Origin: Lateolabrax maculatus
Lineage: Eukaryota > Chordata > Actinopteri > Acropomatiformes > Lateolabracidae
Length of the DNA: 64,000 nucleotides
Assembly: GCA_031216445.1 (NCBI GenBank)
Contig: CM062214.1
Coordinates: forward strand, 5,293,501-5,357,500
Direction: 5' to 3'
Shown piece after piece: positions 42,645 to 56,832 of this stretch (its first letter is position 1; the number at the start of each line of letters is the position of its first letter). The notes below the pieces were generated by a model. It was not told the DNA's origin, did no database searches, and saw only the letters and a list, made by a program, of their open reading frames with translations. The translations under genes were made by a program, and so were the position numbers.

Positions 42645-45600
42645 CACACACACACACACACACACTCACACACACAGGCTGTGGCAGCTCAGTGTTGGTG
42701 AGGAGAGGTTGCAGGGTTCCCGGGGCAGAGGTCAGCAGCTCTGCAGCTCACTGGGGGATTCACTGTCTTGCTCATGGACACTTCCCTTCACCTCCCTTCA
42801 TTATAGCCATAAACCTTGCAATGATGGACTTTCACTACCACGAAGGTGCTATAAATAATACAGAATACTCCAAAAGCCTCCTTTTTGATTAAAGCGCAGT
42901 TCAGTTTATAGCCAGTGCGGCGGCGCTTTGGAAATGCAGTGGGCTTCAGAGAGCCTGACATTCATTGTTAAAGGCCAGGTTTTATCAGCAAACCAGAAAG
43001 GTCTCTTTCAATTGGATGATTACTTTGTGTCGTTGAGAATGCTGTCGTACAGCTGAGCCCCGCTTTATGTCGCCTTTGTCCACGGGACATGCATGCAATC
43101 ACATTACATTCATGCTGGCTCGTGTTTGCCACACACACACATGCGCACACACGCGTATACACTGAGTGCGGTGTGTTCCATGATTTGATGGGAAACATGG
43201 GCTGGTCGCTCTTGTGTTGGTCATTGATTAAATTGAAGTCCTTGTGACGTGAATGGCAGTAGCTGTGTGTGCGGGGGGGGGGAGGGGCAGCCGGCGGGGC
43301 AGCCGGCGGGGGGGATAGGACGAGAAAGAGAGCTATAGGATGGAGACAAGAGGGTGTGAAAAGGGAGGAGATGGTCAGAGCTGTGCATTGCATGCTGGCT
43401 GCGTGCAGTTTGGATATAGTGCAAACAGAAAATACTGCACATAAAACCGGAGAGGTAACATGTAATTCAATTCCTCTGTGAAAATAGTGCTAATATAGAA
43501 TTTATATCGGGGGTCAGGCTTTACATTAGAGACTTGTGAGCTCAGCCTGTGGAGGATGAGCTGCAGGGGAGAGAGCTGGTCCTGCTAGCCAGGAGAGGAT
43601 GCTTGAGACCGGGGGACGGAGACAGACATGGGCTGTGGAGCGCTCTGCCCTCCAGGTAGGACACAACACCGGCACGCATTCTTTCCTTGCATGTAGGCGA
43701 ATCCGCAGAGGGCATGTTCCCCAACGGTGCATCCCTTCGCCGTGGCTTTTTATTGTTATCCTTATTCAACCAAGCGGGTAGATTCTTATTCTCATTTTAT
43801 GACACTGCCCTCGGAGGGGGAGGAGTGATGTGCCGTGAGGACACCGAGGACGCCTGTGATTCCTATTCAGTCGGCCTATACTGACAACAGAGCAAACCTG
43901 CTCTGAACATATACAATGTGTTAATAGAGGTGAGCCAATGGGCATTTAACACTGGAACAAAGCAAAACAGACCTGCTTGACAACACTATGGAAACACAGC
44001 TGCTAAGTGTATTGGCTGAAGTAATACCATGGTCATCTCACCTTCATATTGCATATACATCTACACCCAGTACTTCCTCTAATAACACCCAAGCAAGGCT
44101 TCTACATACTTGCTCATCCTTAAATAGCACGGGTGTTAATTACAGTCATATCAGATTGTGCTAATTGGCATGATGTTCTTGTATAGCAGCTATACCCCCA
44201 TATGAGTCTATAAATTGCCAGCCACTGACAAGTAACTATAAAGTTTATGTATGTAATTTTACTAAAATTGCTAAATTTGCTAAGATGACTGTTAAGGTAA
44301 AACCGGAGGTGGCAAACGTGCACACATTCTTTACTCAAGTAGAAATACAGAGTAAAAAAAAAGAAAAATGTACTAATTCAACTTCTTTACTCAAGTAAAA
44401 GTGAAAACATACAAGCTCTGAAATGTACTCAAAGTATAAAAGTAAAAAGAAGTTCTAGTTCTCCTCTCTCTGCATTCAAACTAAAGCAATGAGCCTGTTT
44501 TGAAAATGTGAAGAGTAGAAAGTACAGATATCTGTGTTGAAATGTAGGGGGTAAAAAAAAAAAAGTAAATACTCAAGTAAAGTAAAGATACCTGGAAACT
44601 CTACTTAAGCACAGTAACAAAGTATTTGTACTCAGTTACTTCCCACCTCTGAGTAAAATGAATAGTCTCCCAAAATGTGTTAATGTATTCACGTGACCAG
44701 AGGATGTGGGAATGATCAGCACTTATGAGCCCACACAATGTGCAACACTGCTGTCGGAAGAGTATGAAGTTATTTTTAATGACGTGAGGTGTTAATTAAA
44801 TTGTTCTAACCAAAATCTGGCACCACTGACAGCCAACAAATCTCAGCTGGGCTGCATAGAAATAGACTCTCAAATTAGATAATTCCAGTCCTTCCTAGAT
44901 TTAAGTCAAGTCAAGTCAGTTTTATTTGTATAGTGCCAAATGATAACAAAAGTTATCTCAAGACACTTTTCACATAGAGTAGGTCTAGACCATACTCTTT
45001 AAAATATTATTTACAGAGACCCAACAGTTCCCACCATGAGCAGCACTTGGCGACAGTGGCGAGGAAAAACTCCCTTTTAACAGGTAGAAACCTCGAGCAG
45101 AACCAGGCTCTGGGTGGGCGGCCATCTGCATCGACCCAGTTGGGTTGAAAGGGGAGGAGAGAGGGGGAGAGGGGAGAGAGAGCAGGAGGAGAGACAACAA
45201 ATCAGACTAATAATAATAACAACTGCAGCAGTGAGTGTGGAGCAGGAACATGGGGGCAGTAGACGGCCTGCAGCCACAGATCCAGATACCGGGGCGGCTA
45301 TCTGTATGGTTCCTGATATAAATATGTTTAAGGCTGAGGTTTGCTAGTTACCAACTGGTTTTGGCTGGCTGACCTTTCCATCATGGCCTTGGGGTTCACT
45401 CAGAGGCAGGCCGGTTGTCAGTCAAGTTGAGGGGGCGTGTCCAGCTGTCGCCTGGCGGGCGGGGGTCCCATAGTACGGTTTGCTTCAGAACACCAGAGCA
45501 CTGCCTGTAATACCTGTTTGACTTTCCCCTATGGCGTTCTCACTTAAGGACCAGTGGAGTCACTGTATAGTGGACTTTACTGCCTGCTCGTGTTTTCATT

Positions 45601-48600
45601 CTCTCAATATAAGTGGAGAGTAATGGAACTTGCATATTGACTGTAGTGTGTAGAACGCACAATGGTTTTGTTCAATTTTATTTGTCATACAGTTCAAGAA
45701 CTGAGGCTGCATGTTTTTCTTGGAAAGAAAGAAAGTAAGAGAGTTGTCCTGATATTGCATCTAGTGGACTGGAGATCTGGTGTTTATGTGTGCTGAGTGG
45801 GTGGTAATTTACAGAATGAAAAGAGTGAGACTCTGTAGGAATATTCTCATACACCCCTGTGTGTTGTGCGTGTGTGTGTGTGTGTGTTCTTGCAGACATA
45901 CTGTACATGCAAGCACTTGTAGCTGGTGTTGATTAAGAGGATGTTGTTCCAGTGAAGGCAGAGAAATGCACAGGATGTTCACTCCATGCTTTCAGCACAC
46001 ACCACACACACACATACACAGATCAGCGGTGATCACGTCTCCTCAGGTATCTGAAACACTGAGAAGAATGGCATGCTGGGCCTCTGTAAAGCCCGCTGAG
46101 AAGCAGGAAGCAACACTGGTCTGTGTTTGCCTGACGTCAAATGGCTCTCGACAGAGGGTCTGCTAATGGTTGTTTTGTGGAATCAAGGGAACATTTAGGG
46201 AGCCGTCCAAACTACCGCTGAACACTGCAAGTAATTATTACTCAGGGAGGTGTTCTGTCTTTGTTTCGGCTGATCTGCGCTCCGTGTGGCAGGTATCCAA
46301 TTGATTGGCATTTCAAGAGGCTTCAAAGGAAGATGTCGGTCGGCCTCGTTCTGCCTACACGTTTGGCTCGTGGTTGGCGAATAAACTTGAACTTCAGTTG
46401 CTTTTCTTGTGTTTTAGCTTTGATTTTGGGCTATTTAAATAACCAATCAATCATTTAGGTAATTTATTAAGTTAAAGCACCAAACATTCACTGGTTTCAG
46501 CATCTCAAGTAGGAGGATTTGGTGCCTTTTTTTTTTTATATCTTTGAAATTTGGACTGTTGGTTGGGTAAACCATCATTTTGGGCTTTGGGGAATCATAA
46601 AGGGCTTTTATAGACTATTATTACTTGATTAATCAGAAATGTAACGGACACATTCATTGAAGGTGAAATTGAAGTTATTATGGTGAACAGGCTCTATATT
46701 GTTTGATTTTGAGTAACACTGTCCTGGTGTGGAACGTACTCAATAGAACGTTGTTGGTTTTTCATGGGAATTTTTGGCGATAAGTTAAATCTAGAATAAT
46801 GCCGCTCTTATCCTTTAAAAGTTGGGTATTTATTTACATTAATATAAAATAGCGAGGAAGTTGTAAATCACAGGAAATGTCAACAAAAATTTTATTTGTC
46901 TGATCCAAGTGGATCCAATATAATGTTTGTACCTCTTTCGCGCAGTGTCTGAGCTTCAGGAAGAGGGGATCAATGCCATCAACCTTCCCCTCAGTCCTTC
47001 CCACTACGAGCTGGACCCTGAGGACACCATGCTAGGTAAACAGCTTGACTCACAGTTCCTGGTACACACGTTCTCTGGGGTTTACAGAGAAGAATGATGC
47101 TGATAAATGTCATTTTTTGTGTGGGTCGTGTTGCTATTCTCCCTCACTTTAGAATAAAGCGTTCCTTCTCAGATGTAACATTTATCCTGTTTCTGCTCAT
47201 CCGTTAGAGGAGAATGAAGTGCGCACCATGGTGGACCCCAACTCCAAGCATGACCGCAAACTGCAGGAGCTCATGAAGGTACGGTTTTAATGATTTCATC
47301 TGCCATTTGTCTTGAATAGACAGTAATTTTGCATTGTATAGTGCTGCATCTCTTAATAACTTGCAACAAAGGACACGAGTAAGCATAAGTGTGAAGTGTA
47401 AAGGGGAGTGTTCTTTTTAAGCCTTTAGGTTTTGTGAGTAATCCAGCACAGCTCATGACACGAGTAATATCATCCCTACTTTAAAACTTAAGATGGCAGC
47501 ATGGTGCATTGGACCAGGCATCAGCTGCAGGAGCAGGCACACGTGAGGACTGGCGAGCAATCACTGGAGTCCAACATGCAATTTCTTAAGGGAAACCTTT
47601 GTTAGGCTACCAAAGGCCTCAGATTGGGGCAACGATTTATGTCCCAGCAGGACAGTTTTCCTCAGCATATCGCCTAATCAGCACTGGTCTGATTTAAAAA
47701 AAAAAAAATAAAAAAAAGTCACAAGTCCTTGAGCGACCGAGCTAAAGCTCAGACTCAAATTCCAAAGAAAATCTTTGAAATGACTTGAAACTCGTAGAGT
47801 TCATAGACATGCAGCTGGACCGAGCCTGAGCACTTTAGCAACAAACGTTGTTGCAACATAATTAAGGTCCAAGATAACGTTCAAACTAATTTAGCAAGTT
47901 CTTCTTTTTAGTAATTAGTCTTTTATTCTTCCTGTGTAGGTGTTGATCGACTGGATTAATGATGTTCTGGTGGGAGAGAGGATCATTGTGAAGGATCTGG
48001 CTGAAGATCTGTATGATGGACAGGTCCTGCAGAAACTATTTGGTGAGGAGTTAACCCGTGCATGTGGAGTAAATGGCACTGAGACAGGAAACTAAAACCA
48101 CACTACACTAAACGTGGCATTTTGTGCTGTTTTGTTGTCTTGACATTAAATCCATGTTGAATTAATTGTTTCAGGTTTCTGATTGAAAAATAGTATGTTT
48201 GTAAGTATTATCAGTACTCATTTGTCCATGTCCTGTGCTTTAGAAAAGCTGGAAGGCGAGAAACTCAATGTGGCAGAGGTGACCCAGTCGGAGATCGCCC
48301 AGAAACAGAAGCTGCAGACTGTTTTAGAACGCATCAATGACTCGCTCAAACTCTCCACCAGGAACATACGCTGGAATGTTGACTGTAAGGATAGTTTCTA
48401 ATATTTTTGCTCAGTTAAAATGTACTGGAGTTAACTGCATTACATTTTTAATTGGAGGGGTATATGCTACATATATGATGAAGATTATAATGTAATATGA
48501 TAGAATTATCAAAGAACAACTTTAGGCTACATCAGGCTACATTATGTCTAAGTATACAGACTAGTGTAACAACACCCCACTGTTCCCTGGTGTGAACTGC

Positions 48601-51600
48601 ACCACCAAGCCTGTATGTCCAATCCAATAATACATTGCTTTTCTACAGAAGAACATTTACCCTGTGCATACAACTCATTATAATCTAAGCTGTCACACAT
48701 TGCATCAAAATCCAATATTTGTGGAGCAGTAATGCAGGGTTTTTGAACTTTGGAAGAAGGGCGACACGTGGGGTCACATGCTATGCAGACAGTAATGCAC
48801 ATTGAGTCTTGTTCACAACGACCAGCGTAAGCAGCCCTCCGACCGTTTGGTATTTTTCTGACCTTGAAATTGGCTTTGTCTGTATGTGTGGTATTTTAGT
48901 GGGAATTCTGTCTTAGACGTTGCTCTGAGAGTAGATTCCACAATCCATCTACATTCCACTTCAGCCAGCCCTTTTGTATTTTACGCTGCTGTACATACAT
49001 CATCAGTCTTTTATCACAGATATTTAGACTCGTCAAACACATATTTAACTAATTACATTAAGAATTTCTGCATTGCATTTACATGCTTAGGTACCAGAGC
49101 CCTGCTATCGTGCGTGTTGCATCAATGGAATTGCTTACTGATGCACCGGTACCTGCTCTGACAGGTCAAAATGTCAGCTGAGAAGGTGTTCAATAGCTGG
49201 GGACATGATTTTGCGATCATGGGCCAGACAATATAGTTAAACCGTTAACCCTGTGTTATAATTTTGAATATCGGCCTGGACTTTCTTGCAGCTAAGTTGA
49301 GATAATGATCATTCTCAGACAGAATAGCTTTCCTAATATGCTTTAGTGACATCCTTAACTTCTTATTGAAGTATAAAGAATCAAGCTCTTAGCATGATCA
49401 TTGTTCCCCAGATGCAAGGACAGGAATAGCTGCATGCCAGGTTTTATCTGACCACCACTTAAACAATTTATGTCTGAATATACTTGTCTTGCCATTGGAT
49501 TAATATGTTTCTTATTGAGCTGTAAACTCTCAGATTGAGAACAACAGCAAATGTAGCCATAGATGCCAATAGAGCTCTCCACATCTCCTTTGATGGCACT
49601 CTTTTATCTGACAAAGGGAGTAATGATCATTACTATGAGGCTCCCAGCACACTGCCTTTTACTTATGTCATTAGATGTAACGTATATACAGTATAATATA
49701 TAAGAGAGAGGGGGGAGAAAATGGATGTGGATGTGGGGCAGGTTACTGTATGAGTAAGGCAGAAAAATAGATGACATGATAGAGACACAGAGAAAAGCTT
49801 TAACACATGGAACTGAATTGATTTTGTGAAAGTAGTGGACTAGAGAAAGGCCATATCAAATGAATTTATTCCAAACCAAAGAATCTGACATTCTTAAATG
49901 CGCCTCCAGTAGAAGTTTGTCCTTGAAAGCTATTTGTGCGAGATCTTCAAAAATACTAAAGAGTGCAGTGAATAACATGGAATGTAATTGATTTTGCAGT
50001 CCTGTTGTTTGAGGTGCTCTCCTTTAATCAACCCACTTTTGTTTGGCCCTACTTTCATACACCATGCTGAAGCCTCAGAATAACTCATTTGGATCCTCTT
50101 ATGTAGTGGGGATCTAATAGGGTTTTTGATGGCTTTTAGCTTGCTCTCTGTGATTTGCCATTGCCATGACGTGCAATCAAAGGCTTGCTTTGGACACTTA
50201 ATTGATCCTGATTGTTTTGTGTATCCGAAGGTTAATTCTATTTGTTCGAATGACTAAAGACATGTCGCTCAGTATGTCTGACTGACCAGCGTCTTTATGC
50301 TGCATTCACAGAATTTAGAGGTCTGTCTTTTGTCTGTACAAAAGCTTGTATTTTTGTGACTTTTGTTATGTCACTTCAAAGCAACTTTTGACATCTTGTG
50401 TTTGTATTTACCATTGAAGGTACGTGACCTTGCCACGTAAAAACCTTTAATTCGAAATTCCTGCAGGGATGAAAAATAAAAGAAAATATGTGGCTTCTTA
50501 TTTGGTGGCCCAATGACTGCAGTGAGGCATTCACACAGACACTTTATTTAAAAAATACAAAAGAGAAAGATTATAAAACATTTTAGAAACAGCAGGAAAT
50601 GGGTAACATGTCTACCTGTAAATTGCAGATGACAGCATCTTTGTCATTTATTCTAAGAAATTGAGACATTAAGATTAAATTTTTGGCTAAATCAGTAATA
50701 CTGTATAACCAACACTTACAGTACACACAGGAACCAACATGAGCAAATTTAGAAAGGTAAAAAATAAATAAGTAAGCTGGTGTACAGATGGTTGGTGGCT
50801 TTAAGTGTCAGAAAACAGCAGATATAAGTGATAAATAATGTTGATTGTAGTTATACTGATTCACATGCAAATTTATGTCATATACATTATGGCAACTACT
50901 TGCATCATTTATATTATTTGTTCCATAGTTAATATTATTGTTTTACTGTTCTTGTTTCGCTCTCATTAGCGGTTCATGCCAAGAGTATAGTTGCCATCCT
51001 GCACCTGCTGGTGGCCCTGTCGCAACACTTCAGAGCACCAATCAGATTGCCAGACCATGTTTCTATTCAAGTAGTGGTCGTCCAGGTGGGTGTTACATTG
51101 TTCTTGAAGGCTTTCTAATATGAATACAGTATGTGTCTTCTCTCTGTCATCTTCATTGAGAATGCTGGTTTAATAACACCATGCTCTACTGCTGTGAATT
51201 CATCTTTGGCCTTTCCCACATCTTTCACCAGCCAGTTCATTTTTATCAGTCATATTCAGGAGAATACAAACAACATTTACATACTGTCCCACATTTCTGC
51301 CTTTCAGAAAAGAGAGGGCATCCTTCAGTCCAGACAAATTCAAGAGGAAATCACTGGCAACACAGAGTAAGTACGCTCTACTGTTACTGTTCTACATTTC
51401 AGCATTTAAAGGCAAACTCAATTTTACACATCAATGTGTGTTTGCAGGTGTTGGGGAGTACTAGTACATGTGTGAAAAAAGTTGTATGAATTATTTTGTG
51501 GCTCCAGAGGGAGCTGTGCGAAATCTGGTAAATTGCCTCAAGTGATGTCACTGGGGGTGTCACTTGGGTGTCTCGTTAAAAATAATCTGCCAGGCTCCAG

Positions 51601-54187
51601 GCTACATCAACCACTACTAACATAACATACCAGAATCTCCGACCAAACTATGTCAGTCGAGTTGCATTGTGGTTAATGTTGGCACTAGGTTTTGACAAGA
51701 AGAATAGTGATGTTACATTGACGAACAATCCGATTCTTGGTATGAACAAAAGGGAACTGAATCGTATTTGGTGAGAGGTGTTATTTTTATCATTGTGCAC
51801 TGAGGTTCAATATACTTTTTCATTTTTTTATTAGGTGTTATTTATTAATTGCATTCAAGTAATTCAAAGTAGTAAATTTACTGCCAAAGCAGAGGGATAT
51901 GGCATCGCTTTGTGTTATGTTTACACTGCAGATCATTGACATTAGGCCTGGCAATATGAGTAATTAAGTGTGTCCACACATGATGAAAATAAATTGGTGG
52001 GATGTCTAAATTTCAATCTGATCCAAATCTTAACCTATCATTATCCTTGTGATCATTTTGCAGATAAACATAGTAAAAACAATGAACCATGGAATAAAAG
52101 AGAGGATATCTCTTGTTCTGCTGCATCCATTACATTTTTTAAACTGTCCATTGTGAGTCTGTTAATGTTATAGGAATGAAAAACAACAAAATTACAATTT
52201 AAATCCGAAACTATCTGATCAAAGAAGAATTAAAAAAAGACTACAAATCTGAATCTAAATCTTTGACAGTTTTTGATAAGCTGTGCGACGGACACAATTC
52301 AATCAGTACCACAAAAGTATTGAGGTTTGATATCGAGTCATAAATGCAGCCAGTCAATAGAATTCACAATCGTGGTGAAACCAAAACCTTGAAGATCTTC
52401 TTTTCTGCAAACAGTATTGTGCAGCCCACTGCTCTTTAGATTAGACTTTCAGAAGAAATGTTGTGCAATTGTGAAAAGACAATCATTGTATTTCAACAAG
52501 ATATGTGATGGCAGCCTTAGCTGAAGAATTAGACAATTTAAAACGCACACACACTCTCTCACACACACTTTTCTTTTCTCCCTGTGAGGCTGTCTTGCAG
52601 CCTGACGGCAGCAACGAGGGAGATAACAGCAGGCCAACACACACAAGCACACGCATTTTGTCATGGTAGATGGATACACTGTTAATAACACACACACACA
52701 CACACACACACATACACTCACACTCACTCACTCACATGGTCACAGTGGAAATACGGTTATTACCACACCACCAGGACCATTGCCCAGACCTGCCTGCCTT
52801 GCCATCACAGATTACACCGTGTGTTTGTGTGTGTGTATCTGCCATTTCTTGCTGGCCTGCCCACTGCGATATCTCTTCCTTGGGGACACTCACACTGCTG
52901 CGTTCCCTACCCTCCAAAACCACCTGACCCCTTCCAACAGCAACATCCTCCAAAGTGCTAACATTGTAATAATAGACAAGAGAAACCCTCCATTCCCATA
53001 GAAAACCTGCATGTACAGAAAGCCACGTCTTGATTCATTGTATCAAAACCCAACAGTATTGTTCTGCTGTTGAGATTATTGCATTGTGCTATAATATGCG
53101 GTCACTGTGAAAGTCCCAGTGATGTTACCCAGGTTATTTGAATACCCCAGGTATGCTTGTTTTTATTGTTAATCAAATTATGATACCCTAGCTACATTAT
53201 TGTATTGTCATTTCTGTGACATAATCCTCCCATTCTCTACATTCCTCTGTGATCGAACTGGAAGCACTCTTTCATTATCTCTTGCTCTTCTATGAATATT
53301 CAAGTGTGAAATTGTCAATAAGCAGAAGCTGCCCATCATTTGTGTGTTTGACATATTTTGTCTCTCTCTCTCAGGGCTTTCTCTGGCAGACATGGTATGT
53401 TCTCATGAAGAAGAGTGTATTGAACAATATATTATTCAGGAATGTTCACACATTTTTTGCCTTTTTTGATATGTTATTCATTTTTTTTATTCTTTGCAGA
53501 GCGCGATGCTTTCGACACCCTGTTTGACCACGCTCCGGATAAACTGAATGTTGTCAAAAAGGTATTGAGGCTGTGATGTGGCAATCTCACGTTTATCAGC
53601 CATGTGTGGCACCATCATGGAGGTCTAACGCAGAAATGACAAATAACATCTAAATTCATAAAACTTTTACTCTAGTCCATGGTTTACTCTGCACAGTTAT
53701 CTAGTTTACTTCATTGATCTTGATTCATGAGCAAGGTACTTGACAGGAAAATACACACCTGAGCAGATTGTTGTGGTGTGGTGTATAGATCAGTTCACCA
53801 TTATTTTGATTGCAAATGATCTGGTTTTGATCTGATCTGGTCACATCTATATTTTCACTTCTGTTCAGACACAGTTCAGTTTGAAGTTTGAAAGCACATG
53901 TTGTTTTGAACCATTTTTGCTGACCTCCAATATGGCTGTCAGAGGCCAAGATGCTTTGTGTCATATACTGTAACTGCTTTGTGTTTTGTTTTTGAATATA
54001 TCTGTCTGTATGTCTAAAAGGTGCGTGTAGATTTGTGCATGCAGATCTTTGTACGTTCCCTGTCTTGTTTGATATGTTGCCATCCATTTATAACAGAATG
54101 TGTGTTTTCTCAGACATTGATCACGTTTGTGAACAAACACCTGAACAAGCTTAACCTAGAGGTGTCTGAATTGGACACACAGGTACG

Positions 54188-54234
<47 letters not shown>

Positions 54235-54258
54235 CACACACACACACGCACACGCGCA

Positions 54259-54290
<32 letters not shown>

Positions 54291-55728
54291 CAGGAAATCT
54301 TTTTTTAACATTTAACAATCCTACACAATATATACTTTATACTGATGCTTAAGTGAAAGTATTTTACACTATTGTGAAATGTATGCCCTTTAACATGTGA
54401 TTTGCTAGTGCTTTATACAATACATTCTTCTCTTAGGGACATTTCACTGTACTCACAAAATATATATTTGTTTGATACCTCTAGCGGTATCTAATCTTGC
54501 AGAACTTGTCAGATAGATTTTCTGAAGTTTTTTGATCTACACAACTGAGGTTTTGCCACCAGATGTGGTGAATGTGCTTTTTGGTTTGTGGTGATATCAA
54601 CATTGTTCTTGGAATTTTTGTGTGGGTGAGCTGACCCTTCCAACTCAGTAAACTGCAGGACCATTGTTCACTGATGTTTGTAAGCCTAAATATTTATATT
54701 AAAAGGTATTTTTTAATGAAAAACATCCCTATCTTAACAGATATTTCTTTTACCTGTCATTTAGTTTTGAGTCAGGAAACAGAAACAGTCAGCAAACCTA
54801 TCTAATATAATGCCACTTTTTTCCATATCAGTTCTACTTTTTTAACCAATTCTCTTAAGTCAGTCTGTTTACCTGCCTGTGCTGCTGTGTCAGTTTGCAG
54901 ATGGTGTTTATCTGGTGTTGCTGATGGGGCTGTTGGAGGGATACTTTGTGCCACTCTACAACTTCTTCCTCACACCAGAGAACTTTGACCAAAAGGTAAA
55001 GTGTGATTTTTATTTATTTTTTCTATATCCATCAGTTAGCTGGACTATTAAAGGGATAGTTCACTAAAAACCCTTTTGTTTGTGAAGAAAGAAGCTAGAG
55101 TTTTGAATTTACATCTGTTACACATGGAATCCAACGGCAACCTTGTTTCAAGTATCTGAGTTACACCTTTTGTTATTCCCGGCAGATGCAGAAAGCACCT
55201 ATGATTTTTGCTGTATCTGGGACGAGCCTGTACACTTAGTTGTACAATAGTCGTAAGCTCCACTAAATTGATGAATCCAGTGTTTTTCTTTTCAGAGCCA
55301 ATGAGAAACAGGGCCATGACCCTTCATTGGTCCTGACCTATAGTTTAAGAAACACTCTCAAATCAATACTCTATTTTGGAGGATCCTCATGCTCTCGGAG
55401 CCAGAACTTCTTCTCAACAGCCTGATAAATGCCATCCGTTTTCCCCAGAGCCCTTTCAGTGCGGAGCCATCTCTCCTCTCCATTGGCCTCTGTAATACTA
55501 TGGCATTCTGAACAGGCAATATGCGGAGACACCACAGTAGCCTTTTGTTTGGGTCTTGGCCAGCCGCCCCTGCCAAGCTTCGAAGCAGAATGGGCATCAT
55601 TGCTACAATGTACACAACTGCACACACACAGACACTCCTGGCCTGGGAGAACAGGCACCAGCCCCACAGCATCTGTAATCTCCTATTGCACAGGGAAACA
55701 CTGAAGTGGCTTAGGGGCTCAGCTCTAT

Positions 55729-55777
<49 letters not shown>

Positions 55778-56771
55778 TATTTATACATATATGTGTGTGA
55801 GGGCCTAGAGGCGTATCGATGACACGCCAGGGGTGGGCTGTGAAAAGTAGCACGAGGCATCAAGAAAGCACTTCTGCTTCTGCCCAGTGGATCTCTACTT
55901 AAGGCTCATTCTCTTCCTTTCTTTTTGACTGTATTAGATGGCTAAGGTCACGCTTTTCACACAATAAGCTCTTGTTGGGCAAAGCTTTTAGTACATCACA
56001 GCAGGGCGAACACACACACAGATACAATGGGCAGAGAATAGAAAACATCTTTCAACTCTTTGTTTTGCCTCTGATTGGGTTTCCTCCTGTCTTGCAGTCT
56101 TTTTTTTTTTTTTTTTCTGATTGGCTTAGACGTGTTTTCTTGTTTCCTCCACAGAACTGTTTCTCTGCTCATCTGAATGCAGTAGGATTGGAAATCTAAA
56201 TAATTCCATCTTAAAAGGGTCCACCTGAAAAAGATTTGTGTTTTGAATAAATGTCAGCCTTGCATTTTGGCATCATTCATCATGTCCACCATAATTGTCA
56301 GTTTCCAGAAAAAACCCTTATAACCAGTATCTCCAGCATGTGTTTGTCCATATTCTAGCTGCATGAAATATAATAATGTAATAATTACTCTCTACTCGGT
56401 TCTTTTCATTCCTTTTCTACATGCACCCACATTGTACAAGTGCCCGTACATTTGAAGTGGCGTGAAAAATCTGGCTCTCAATGACAGTATCAGTGTCTTG
56501 TAGTTAGGAGGTTTTAGAGTGACACTGCTGACATGTATGTATCGATGAACGAGGGAGCAGAGTGTTTGTGCAGCTGCTGAAGGCTTATGGTCTTACAGAA
56601 CAGAGCTGCGTTGTATTTGCCGACACAATAAGCTGTGGTAGCACGATTGAATCGACCCAGAGTGTTTTGTGGGATTTAGCAACCAGTGTCTGCGTTCCCT
56701 TATCAGTGAGGAGCTGCGTGTGGAGTTGTATGATTTGTACTTGCCAACCTCTGCCTGTGTGTGTACAATTT

Positions 56772-56832
<61 letters not shown>

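Larger units (their letters stand above)
42071..46945 (+). other. parva: parva intron 1
   Basis: Contains a large CA/CTCTCA array (42475-42677), a GC/G-run near 43270-43315, the candidate alternative first exon (43628-43655), a hAT-like MITE and a teleost repeat at 44900-45345. Confidence 0.85.

Noticed and set aside
42424..42892. Open frames of 144 and 153 codons rich in Thr and His
   Set aside because: They are translations of the (CA)n array and vanish outside it.
55358..55704. Overlapping open frames on both strands in parva intron 11
   Set aside because: No recognisable protein and no phase-compatible splice sites; left as unexplained intron sequence.
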